A DNA stretch of 5,184 nucleotides from an uncultured Rhizobiaceae group bacterium (GTDB taxonomy: Bacteria > Pseudomonadota > Alphaproteobacteria > Rhizobiales > Rhizobiaceae). The stretch is taken from the NCBI GenBank assembly GCA_938030645.1, contig CALHHQ010000206.1, positions 1 through 5,184 on the forward strand, in the 5' to 3' direction. A program made the position numbers and the translations under genes. Of this stretch, positions 1 to 5,184 are shown one piece after another. Below the pieces are notes generated by a model that made no database searches, was not told where the DNA came from, and saw only the letters and a program-made list of their open reading frames with translations. Within the stretch, counting starts at the first letter, position 1; each line of letters starts with the position of its first letter.

Positions 1-867
1 CTGGATGCAGATGTTGCCGTGATGGGTGCGCCGTTTGATTTTGGCACTCAATTTCGGGCAGGTGCTCGCTTTGGACCAAGAGCTATCCGCGAAGCATCCA
101 CATTGTTTTCGTTTGGTCACGCAGGCGCTTACGATCACGAAGACGACGTGACCTATTTGCCCGGAGACGTGCGCATTGTGGACATGGGCGATGCCGATAT
201 TGTGCACACTGACACGGTAAAAAGCCACGCAAACATCGAATACGGGGTGCGCAAAATTTTGGCGGCGGGAGCATTGCCTGTTGTTTTGGGCGGCGATCAT
301 TCGGTCAATATTCCGGCAATCAACGCATTCAGCGATGAAGAACCGTTCCATGTTGTGCAATTGGACGCTCATTTGGATTTTGTGGACGAGCGTCACGGTG
401 TACGTTTCGGCCATGGAAACCCAATGCGCCGCGCATCTGAAAAACCTTATGTCACAGGTCTGTCCCAATTCGGCATTCGCAATGTCTCTTCAACTGCAAA
501 AGAGGGGTATGTCGACGCAAGAGCTGTTGGTTCAGATATACAATCCGTTCGTCAGTTCCGATCACAAGGTTCCCAAGCCATGGCCGAGCGTGTGCCAGAG
601 GGCGCTCGTGTTTATGTGACCATCGATATCGACGGGTTCGATCCTTCCATTGCACCCGGTACAGGCACTCCAAGTCACGGCGGGTTTCTATATTACGAAG
701 TGCTCGAATTCCTTCAGGCCTTGTCGAAACGCAACACGATTGTGGGAATCGATTTGGTGGAAGTGGCGCCTGATTACGATACAACGGGTTCCACCAGTAC
801 TTTGGCGGCGCAAGTGCTGTTGAATTTCCTCGGCTTTATTTTCCACGAGCGCTCAAAAAGCGCCTAA
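1..867 (+). CDS. speB: Agmatinase-family ureohydrolase, 5' end missing
   Basis: This is a binuclear manganese ureohydrolase of the agmatinase/arginase family. The likely reaction is agmatine plus water to putrescine plus urea in the cytoplasm. The frame is open from base 1 (LDADVAVMGAPFDFG), so the true start lies upstream. The 288 visible residues are roughly 20-40 short of a usual agmatinase. All metal-ligand motifs are present: GGDHS (His codon 298-300), DAHLDF (Asp 364-366, His 370-372, Asp 376-378) and TIDIDGFDP (Asp 625-627 and 631-633). The last of these continues into the family signature ending PGTGTPSHGG. The C-terminal GIDLVEVAPDYD matches the agmatinase active-site Glu region. A short hairpin plus T run overlaps the stop, so it probably ends its transcript separately from the downstream importer. 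The family also contains guanidinobutyrases and other guanidino hydrolases, so the fold is certain but the exact substrate is not. Confidence 0.93.
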   Translation: MDADVAVMGAPFDFGTQFRAGARFGPRAIREASTLFSFGHAGAYDHEDDVTYLPGDVRIVDMGDADIVHTDTVKSHANIEYGVRKILAAGALPVVLGGDHSVNIPAINAFSDEEPFHVVQLDAHLDFVDERHGVRFGHGNPMRRASEKPYVTGLSQFGIRNVSSTAKEGYVDARAVGSDIQSVRQFRSQGSQAMAERVPEGARVYVTIDIDGFDPSIAPGTGTPSHGGFLYYEVLEFLQALSKRNTIVGIDLVEVAPDYDTTGSTSTLAAQVLLNFLGFIFHERSKSA

Positions 868-872
868 TTTTT
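849..872 (+). terminator. Small intrinsic-terminator-like hairpin at the speB stop
   Basis: GCGCT (849-853) pairs perfectly with AGCGC (859-863) around the loop CAAAA. Four bases later a run of five T follows (868-872). The stem overlaps the last codons of speB and the stop codon. Five G/C-rich pairs and a short, slightly distant T run make a weak to moderate Rho-independent terminator. Its position just before the importer genes supports a transcript boundary there. Confidence 0.45.
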
Positions 873-944
873 GGGAAACATGCTTAAAATGCAATCGCAA
901 TGGCATCTTAGTCTAAAAAAACGCCTGAAATGGTGAAAATGCCT

Positions 945-965
945 CGCTGACAACTGTTGACGGCG
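945..965. promoter_or_regulatory. Imperfect 21-bp dyad, candidate operator
   Basis: The dyad is centred on T955. The inner arms CAAC (951-954) and GTTG (956-959) are perfect, and the outer arms CGC (945-947) and GCG (963-965) are also perfect. In total 8 of 10 symmetric positions are Watson-Crick pairs. It overlaps the only TTGACG in the gap, a position where a regulator could block or recruit polymerase. No regulator family can be named from the sequence, and the operator role is inferred. Confidence 0.25.
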
Positions 966-1040
966 CAATCAAACCATTGTTGTTTGTCATTCTGAAACAA
1001 GATTTCACCAACGAGATGCAAAAAGCGTCCGGAAATAATC

Positions 1041-1080
1041 AGGGAGAGCCAGTTTGAACCATCAAACGGCAGGTCGTTAA
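1041..1080 (+). other. Ribosome-binding sequence and eight-codon leader frame
   Basis: AGGGAG (1041-1046) is the best Shine-Dalgarno match before the ATPase gene, but it lies 34 bases from the ATPase TTG, too far to serve it. It is well placed, 7 bases away, for a TTG at 1054. That TTG opens an eight-codon frame (MNHQTAGR) ending at TAA 1078-1080, directly against the ATPase start and in the same frame. This could be a coupling leader peptide, the remains of a longer ATPase N terminus cut off by a stop, or chance. There is no coding-bias evidence in so short a frame. Confidence 0.22.
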
Positions 1081-2199
1081 TTGAGTACGACTGGAAATCA
1101 ACAAGTGGAAGACGCCTTTGTGCGCTTCGACAAAGTCCAAAAGAGTTACGACGGTGAAATTCTTGTCGTAAAAGACTTGAATCTCGACATTCCGAAGGGC
1201 GAGTTCCTGACAATGCTTGGGCCATCCGGCTCTGGCAAAACCACATCCTTGATGATGTTGGCTGGTTTTGAACCTGCGACCCACGGGGATATTTATCTCG
1301 GTGGAGAAAGCATCAACAACGTGCCTCCGAACAAACGCGGCATCGGCATGGTGTTCCAAAACTATGCTCTGTTTCCGCACATGACGGTGGCTGAAAATCT
1401 CGCTTTTCCTTTGAAGGTTCGTAAATTGGGTGCTGCGGACATTGAAGCTAAAGTGCAGCGCGCGCTTGATATGGTTGAACTTGGTCAAATGGGTGGGCGT
1501 CGACCGGCACAATTGTCTGGCGGTCAGCAACAGCGTGTCGCCGTGGCCCGTGCACTGGTTTTTGACCCTAGCCTGATTTTGATGGATGAGCCTCTTGGTG
1601 CACTGGACAAGCAATTGCGCGAGCAAATGCAATACGAGATCAAACACATTCACGAAAATCTTGGCGTGACGGTTGTCTACGTGACCCACGATCAATCTGA
1701 AGCGCTGACAATGTCTGACCGCATTGCTGTGTTTAATGATGGTGTGATCCAACAATTGTCCACACCCGATGATCTGTATGAACGCCCACAAAATTCGTTC
1801 GTGGCGCAGTTTATTGGCGAGAACAATCGTTTGCACGGCAAAGTGGCTGGTGTGTCTGGTGACGAATGTAAAGTTGAACTTGACGGTGGCGGAGAGGTTG
1901 TTGCCAAAACGGTAAACAACACGGCTTCGGTTGGAGAACGCACCACTTTGTCTTTGCGTCCTGAACGCGTTGAGATTGAGCCGAAAAAAGGTCAAACTGA
2001 CAACACGGTGACAGGCGAAATTAAAGAACTTATCTATCTTGGTGACCATATTCGCACGCGAATGGAAGTTGCCGGAAACGACGAATTTATCGTCAAAGTA
2101 CCCAACAGCGCTGGCAACAAGCCGCTCGCTGAAGGTGCTCAAGTGAAGGTCGGCTGGAAGGCCGAGGACTGCAGAGCCCTCGACCCAATGGCTGTCTGA
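1081..2199 (+). CDS. potA: ABC importer ATPase, PotA-like (spermidine/putrescine class)
   Basis: This is the cytoplasmic ATP-hydrolysing subunit that drives the importer encoded downstream. The 372 residues match the usual PotA length. The motifs in order are Walker A GPSGSGKT (47-54), Q-loop Gln93 in FQNYALFPH, signature LSGGQQQR (145-152), Walker B LILMDEP with Glu170, D-loop GALD (173-176) and switch His203 in VTHDQ. All are intact, so it should be active. The C-terminal part (about 245-370) is the TOBE-type regulatory domain of the PotA/MalK group, including SLRPERVEIE. An in-frame TAA immediately precedes TTG 1081, so the start cannot lie further up. AGGT 1071-1074 is a weak ribosome site 6 bases before it. 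GTG 1105, with GGAA 8 bases before, is the alternative, and no ATG occurs before Walker A. The class is secure; polyamine specificity is inferred from the family and the adjacent agmatinase. Confidence 0.94.
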   Translation: MSTTGNQQVEDAFVRFDKVQKSYDGEILVVKDLNLDIPKGEFLTMLGPSGSGKTTSLMMLAGFEPATHGDIYLGGESINNVPPNKRGIGMVFQNYALFPHMTVAENLAFPLKVRKLGAADIEAKVQRALDMVELGQMGGRRPAQLSGGQQQRVAVARALVFDPSLILMDEPLGALDKQLREQMQYEIKHIHENLGVTVVYVTHDQSEALTMSDRIAVFNDGVIQQLSTPDDLYERPQNSFVAQFIGENNRLHGKVAGVSGDECKVELDGGGEVVAKTVNNTASVGERTTLSLRPERVEIEPKKGQTDNTVTGEIKELIYLGDHIRTRMEVAGNDEFIVKVPNSAGNKPLAEGAQVKVGWKAEDCRALDPMAV

Positions 2200-2278
2200 T
2201 ACGATAAGCGGTTTGGAAGATTGAACCGCAAACAGATCCACCCATGAGGGTTGGGTCAAACTAACGGGAGACTACAAA
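2200..2278 (+). promoter_or_regulatory. Structured gap before the binding-protein gene
   Basis: This is a 79-base leader between the ATPase and binding-protein genes. GCGGTT (2208-2213) pairs perfectly with AACCGC (2224-2229), with one further G-U-type pair inside. A second stem, CCACCC (2238-2243) with GGGTTGG (2248-2254), has one bulged T. GACCCAA (2182-2188), inside the ATPase gene, is also an exact complement of TTGGGTC (2251-2257), which gives an alternative fold enclosing the first hairpin. Neither hairpin has a T tail, so these look like transcript-processing or stability elements rather than terminators. GGGAG (2266-2270), 8 bases before the ATG, is a good ribosome site for the binding protein. 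Confidence 0.4.
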
Positions 2279-3364
2279 ATGAAACTCACAAAACTTCTGG
2301 CATCAACCGCCATAGGTGCAGCTGTCGCGTTTGGCGCATCGGCTGCTTCTGCAAAAGAATTGACTGTTGTGTCTTGGGGCGGTGCTTACACCAAGTCTCA
2401 AGTTGAGGCTTATCACAAGCCATACATCGCCAAGACTGGCGTTAAAATCAAATCTGAAGACTACAATGGCGGCATCGCTGAGATCAAAGCTCAGGTTGAA
2501 GCTGGCAACGTAACTTGGGACATTGTTGACGTTGAATTGTCTGACGCGATCCGCGCGTGTGACGAAGGTCTTTTGGAAACAATCGATCATTCAGCACTGC
2601 CTGCTGGCGCTGATGGTACACCTGCAAAAGACGACTTCCTTGCTGGCACACTCTACGATTGCGCAGTTGCAAACATCGTATGGTCAACAATCTTCGCCTA
2701 CGATTCATCAAAAATGGCTAACGGTCCGAAGACTATGGCTGACTTCTTTGATGTTGCTAAATTCCCAGGCAAGCGTGGCCTACGCAAAGGCGCTAAAGTG
2801 AACCTCGAATTCGCTTTGATCGCTGACGGCGTTGCTGCGAAAGACGTTTATGGCGTTTTGGCCACTCCAGAGGGCGTAGATCGCGCATTTAAAAAGCTCG
2901 ACACCATCAAAAAAGATGTTGTTTGGTGGGAAGCTGGTGCTCAGCCTCCACAAATGCTTGCTGATGGCGAAGTTGCTATGACAACTGCTTACAACGGCCG
3001 TATCTTCAACGCGGTTGCTGGCGAAGGCAAACCATTCGAAATCGTTTGGGATGGCCAAGTTTGGGATTTGGATCTTTGGGTTATTCCTAAAGGTGCAAAG
3101 AACAAAGACACAGCAATGGATTTCTTGAAATTCTCAACTGCAACAGAGCAGCTTGCGAAACAAGCTTCCTACATTTCTTATGGTCCAGCCCGTAAATCGT
3201 CTGCTCCATTGGTTGGCAAATACGATGGCAAAGACATCGATATGGGCCCACAAATGCCAACAAATCCAGCGAACCTTGCAAATGCTGTACAGAACAACTT
3301 TGAGTTCTGGGCAGACAATGCAGACCAGTTGAACGAGCGTTTCAACGCTTGGTTGGCTAAGTAA
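2279..3364 (+). CDS. Periplasmic substrate-binding protein, PotD/PotF-type
   Basis: This is the secreted solute receptor that delivers substrate to the permease pair encoded downstream. The 361 residues are near the usual PotD size. A classical signal peptide is visible: KLTK, then the hydrophobic stretch 6-20, then ASA with likely cleavage after Ala25 (mature KELTVVSWGG). It has no lipobox Cys. Family features include SWGGAY (32-37), YNGGIAEIKAQVEAG (62-76), WDIVDVE (80-86), the Trp pair 216-217, MTTAYNGRIFNAVAGEG (234-250) and DLDLWVIPKGA (263-273). These place it in the polyamine-type group. By alignment from memory, Trp33 and Asp265 correspond to PotD ligand residues, while the PotD segment PSTYY is replaced around VDVELSD. 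Polyamine binding is therefore plausible but not shown. The only cysteines, 94 and 128, could form a disulfide. The start is well supported by GGGAG 8 bases upstream. Strong hairpins follow the stop. Confidence 0.92.
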   Translation: MKLTKLLASTAIGAAVAFGASAASAKELTVVSWGGAYTKSQVEAYHKPYIAKTGVKIKSEDYNGGIAEIKAQVEAGNVTWDIVDVELSDAIRACDEGLLETIDHSALPAGADGTPAKDDFLAGTLYDCAVANIVWSTIFAYDSSKMANGPKTMADFFDVAKFPGKRGLRKGAKVNLEFALIADGVAAKDVYGVLATPEGVDRAFKKLDTIKKDVVWWEAGAQPPQMLADGEVAMTTAYNGRIFNAVAGEGKPFEIVWDGQVWDLDLWVIPKGAKNKDTAMDFLKFSTATEQLAKQASYISYGPARKSSAPLVGKYDGKDIDMGPQMPTNPANLANAVQNNFEFWADNADQLNERFNAWLAK

Positions 3365-3380
3365 GCTAGAATTTAGATCG

Positions 3381-3419
3381 GGGCATGAACACTTGGTTCA
3401 TGCCCTGTTCTTTTGCTTT
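3381..3419 (+). terminator. Perfect 10-bp hairpin with T-rich tail after the binding-protein gene
   Basis: GGGCATGAAC (3381-3390) and GTTCATGCCC (3396-3405) are exact complements around the loop ACTTG. The next 14 bases (3406-3419) hold ten T, interrupted by G and C. It sits 16 bases past the binding-protein stop, inside the operon. The known role of such a structure in transporter operons is partial termination and protection of the upstream mRNA 3' end. This raises binding-protein output over the membrane subunits. The structure is seen directly; the role is inferred. Confidence 0.6.
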
Positions 3420-3464
3420 CAGGCGAAAAGTCATCGAACAAATGGCCTGAAATCAAAAGAACAG
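3405..3464. repeat. Long inverted repeat, two 20-base arms with 20-base loop
   Basis: CTGTTCTTTTG (3405-3415) is the exact complement of CAAAAGAACAG (3454-3464). TTTCAGGC (3417-3424) is the exact complement of GCCTGAAA (3445-3452). They are separated by a single C/T mismatch (3416 and 3453), so 19 of 20 positions pair around a 20-base loop (3425-3444). It directly follows the 3381-3405 hairpin, sharing base 3405. Its 5' arm contains most of that hairpin's T-rich tail. It may be an mRNA-stabilising stem, part of a released small RNA, or a REP-like palindromic repeat. No second copy is seen in this window. Confidence 0.6.
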
Positions 3465-3489
3465 AAATGACGGATGAAAAACATTCGTT

Positions 3490-3495
3490 GGGGAG
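3490..3495 (+). promoter_or_regulatory. Ribosome-binding site that decides the permease 1 start
   Basis: GGGGAG lies 5 bases before ATG 3501, a strong Shine-Dalgarno match. The longer in-frame ATG at 3474 has nothing comparable; its nearest upstream sequence is AAATGACGG. Translation therefore most likely begins at 3501. The site lies inside the codons that the longer reading would use for nine extra residues. Confidence 0.65.
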
Positions 3496-3500
3496 CGACT

Positions 3501-4805
3501 ATGAGTGATGCCGCGATGGGCATGAACCAAGCAGCAAACAGTGGTGCGTCAAGCGGGCCATTGATCGCAGCAGATGGTATTCCCCTCAAACAAAAACTGG
3601 CCAAGACCACGCGCCGTATGAAAATTCAGGCGTTCATGCTCACGGTGCCGTTGGTTTTGTTTCTGCTTGTTTCATTCGTTCTGCCTATCGGGCAAATGCT
3701 TTATCGTTCGGTGCATAATCCAACGGGCTCCAATGTGATGCCGAATTTTGCGGTCGCAATCAAAGATTGGGACGGGCAGGGACTGCCGTCAGAAGAGATT
3801 TTTGAAGTGTTCGTCAAAGACATGACGGCTGCGAAGAAGAACCGCGAAGTCGGCAAAACAATCGGCAATTTGGCCACGCGAGTGAACTATGAAATTCCCG
3901 GATCACGCAGTCTGTTCACGAAGACGGCTCGCAAAACAAAGAACATTACCGAAGGGCCTTATAAGGAAGCGCTCTTCGCCATCGACAAAAGATGGGACAG
4001 TCCGCAGCTCTGGCTCACACTGCAACGCGTTACCAACGATTACACGATAGCGTTTTATCTGGCCGCGACGGATCGAAAATTCGATGAAAAAGGCAATATC
4101 GTTCTCGCTGACGAGTTGTATCAAATCTACCTTCCCATTCTGTGGAAGACGATTTGGCTGTCAGCTTTGATTACAGGACTGTGTTTCATCATTGCCTATC
4201 CCGTTGCTTATCTGCTTTCGACACTGCCGTTGCGCACGTCGAATTTACTTATGATTTTGGTTTTGCTGCCGTTTTGGACCTCACTTCTGGTGCGCACCAG
4301 TGCTTGGATCGCCATGTTGCAAACAGAGGGTATTATCAACAATGTGTTCGTCTATCTCGGTTTCATCAGCGACGAAAACCGCATTCAGATGATCTACAAT
4401 ATGACAGGCACTGTCATTTCTATGGTGCACATTTTGCTGCCATTTATGATCCTCCCGCTTTATTCGGTGATGAAAACTATTCCGCCGAGTTACATGAGGG
4501 CTGCGCGCTCAATGGGTGCATCGGGCACATACGCTTTCACCAAAGTTTATTTCCCCCAAACCATTCCTGGAATTGCAGCCGGCACATTGCTCGTGTTCAT
4601 CCTCGCGATTGGGTACTACATCACACCTGCATTGGTGGGTGGTTCAGATGGGCTGCTGATCTCCAACCTGATCGCGGATCATATTAAGAAAACGCTCAAC
4701 TGGTCGCTTGGCGCGGCGCTCGGCACGATCTTGTTGGTGGTCGTTCTCATATTCTACTGGCTTTATAATAAGCTTGTGGGCGTTGATAATCTGAAGTTCG
4801 GATAA
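3501..4805 (+). CDS. potB: ABC importer permease 1, PotB/PotH-like, with enlarged periplasmic loop
   Basis: This is an inner-membrane channel subunit that pairs with the following permease. From ATG 3501 it is 434 residues. A polar cytoplasmic N terminus (1-44) ends in TTRRMK, followed by helix 1 (about 45-68). A long hydrophilic stretch (about 69-210) comes next. Then come helices near 213-241, 246-273, 302-323, 357-379 and 404-426. The coupling motif that docks on the ATPase, related to the EAA loop, is SYMRAARSMGA followed by YFPQTIPGI (about 330-357). PotB and PotH are usually about 280-320 residues. Most of the excess lies in the loop between helices 1 and 2, which the positive-inside rule places in the periplasm, plus the longer N terminus. 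The start is chosen on the GGGGAG site; ATG 3474 would add nine residues. The next gene begins 5 bases after the stop, suggesting coupled translation. Confidence 0.92.
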   Translation: MSDAAMGMNQAANSGASSGPLIAADGIPLKQKLAKTTRRMKIQAFMLTVPLVLFLLVSFVLPIGQMLYRSVHNPTGSNVMPNFAVAIKDWDGQGLPSEEIFEVFVKDMTAAKKNREVGKTIGNLATRVNYEIPGSRSLFTKTARKTKNITEGPYKEALFAIDKRWDSPQLWLTLQRVTNDYTIAFYLAATDRKFDEKGNIVLADELYQIYLPILWKTIWLSALITGLCFIIAYPVAYLLSTLPLRTSNLLMILVLLPFWTSLLVRTSAWIAMLQTEGIINNVFVYLGFISDENRIQMIYNMTGTVISMVHILLPFMILPLYSVMKTIPPSYMRAARSMGASGTYAFTKVYFPQTIPGIAAGTLLVFILAIGYYITPALVGGSDGLLISNLIADHIKKTLNWSLGAALGTILLVVVLIFYWLYNKLVGVDNLKFG

Positions 4806-4810
4806 CGGTT

Positions 4811-5184
4811 ATGATGAAACGCATTAAAACGCCGGGCTTCTTCGCATTGCTTGCTGCTACAATTCTGTTCTTTCTGTTCACCAAGTCTTTTGCAGGCACA
4901 TTTGGCTTTATCATCATTTTTGGATTGCCGTTCTTCTTGATGAACGACCTGCCACCCTATGCAACCATGGCTGAGAAAGTTGGGAAATACGCATTTCTTG
5001 CGCTTTGCACTTTGATTTTCATCTTTTTAATTTTGCCGATCCTCGTGATCATGCCTCTATCCTTTAACGCAGAGCCGTATTTCAGTTTCACCGAAGGCAT
5101 GATGGCGCTCGATCCTGCTGCCTATTCCACCCGTTGGTATGCGGACATTGTCCGTTTTGGCATGACGGCGCCTGACGGAACCGA
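4811..5184 (+). CDS. potC: ABC importer permease 2, PotC/PotI-like, 3' end missing
   Basis: This is the second inner-membrane channel subunit, expected to form a heterodimer with permease 1. The frame opens at ATG 4811 (a second ATG follows at once) and stays open to the window end, giving 124 residues. Hydrophobic segments lie at about 9-25, 29-43 and 60-83. The third, with LILPILVIMPLSFN, corresponds to the usual first helix of PotC-type permeases. It is followed by a periplasmic stretch with FSFTEG and YSTRWYADIV, which resembles the PotC sequence around TKWY. The first two segments, joined by TKSFAG, look like an added helical hairpin. The EAA coupling loop and remaining helices lie beyond the window. 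The gap to the previous stop is 5 bases. The only ribosome-site candidate, GGA at 4800-4802, lies inside the previous gene, which fits translational coupling. The family is inferred from half the protein and its position. Confidence 0.85.
   Translation, partial: MMKRIKTPGFFALLAATILFFLFTKSFAGTFGFIIIFGLPFFLMNDLPPYATMAEKVGKYAFLALCTLIFIFLILPILVIMPLSFNAEPYFSFTEGMMALDPAAYSTRWYADIVRFGMTAPDGT

Larger units (their letters stand above)
868..1080 (+). promoter_or_regulatory. Intergenic region upstream of the importer operon
   Basis: This 213-base gap separates speB from the ATPase gene and is the likely site of the importer promoter. I see no convincing protein or RNA gene in it. It holds an imperfect dyad (945-965), a TTGACG (957-962) that resembles a -35 box but lacks a good -10 at normal spacing, and a TAAAAT (885-890) without a matching -35. 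It also holds an AGGGAG ribosome-binding sequence (1041-1046) and a GTTTG/CAAAC hairpin (1052-1067). The promoter role is inferred from position. Confidence 0.4.

Noticed and set aside
885..985. TAAAAT (885-890) and TTGACG (957-962) as promoter boxes
   Set aside because: Neither has a partner box at 16-18 bases spacing, so no specific promoter is called although the region probably contains one.
970..986. CAAAC (970-974) and GTTTG (982-986) short inverted pair
   Set aside because: The stem is only five A/T-rich pairs and is weak alone. Such pairs are frequent in this composition.
931..1010. TGGTGAAA (931-938) and TTTCACCA (1003-1010), an exact 8-base inverted pair
   Set aside because: The arms are 64 bases apart. 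An 8-base match of this kind is expected fairly often by chance in a gap of this size.
1039..2259. A 406-codon open frame on the minus strand covering the whole ATPase gene
   Set aside because: It lies opposite a complete ATPase with all motifs intact. Its translation is rich in His, Phe, Arg and Leu with no recognisable domain, and it has no convincing ribosome site. Long antisense frames over ABC ATPases are common artefacts of codon pattern.
3385..3450. A 21-residue frame (MNTWFMPCSFAF...) within the hairpin region after the binding-protein gene
   Set aside because: Its ATG lies inside a strong stem, the only G-rich sequence is one base away, and its codons are imposed by the two inverted repeats. 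It was not kept as a gene.
4142..4687. A 181-codon + strand frame inside permease 1
   Set aside because: It overlaps the permease helices and EAA-like loop in another frame, and its translation shows no domain. It is a shadow of permease 1.
1..5184. Mobile element, CRISPR, tRNA/rRNA or defence genes
   Set aside because: No transposase or integrase motifs, regularly spaced direct repeats, tRNA-like cloverleaf or rRNA sequence was seen. All long frames are accounted for by metabolism and transport genes.

Overview
The window is about half GC and carries ordinary alphaproteobacterial metabolism and transport genes. The protein sequences look most like marine Rhodobacterales (roseobacter-type). 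That placement rests on recognising the protein style, not on any search.

All genes read on the + strand. The 3' part of an agmatinase-type ureohydrolase (speB, 1-867) is followed by a complete four-gene ABC importer layout of the spermidine/putrescine (Pot) class. This consists of the ATPase (1081-2199), the periplasmic substrate-binding protein (2279-3364), the first permease (3501-4805) and the 5' part of the second permease (4811 to the window end). A small hairpin with a T run overlaps the speB stop codon. It suggests that speB ends its own transcription unit and that the importer starts a new one in the 213-base gap.

The likely joint job is uptake of a polyamine or guanidino compound, such as agmatine, putrescine or a relative. 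Agmatinase would cleave the guanidino group to give urea and putrescine. The substrate is inferred from the neighbourhood. The binding protein is of PotD type but appears to differ from E. coli PotD at some ligand-contact positions.

The most notable non-coding structure is the 136-base gap between the binding-protein gene and the first permease. It holds a perfect 10-bp hairpin with a T-rich tail (3381-3419), followed directly by a second long hairpin with 19 of 20 positions paired (3405-3464). Such structures usually let the binding protein be made in excess over the membrane subunits, and they can release small RNAs. Other points are a short near-repeat placed before both the ATPase and binding-protein genes, an eight-codon reading frame butting onto the TTG start of the ATPase, an enlarged periplasmic loop in permease 1 and an extra helical hairpin at the N terminus of permease 2. 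I see no phage, insertion sequence, CRISPR, tRNA or rRNA signal, and no clearly undescribed system.
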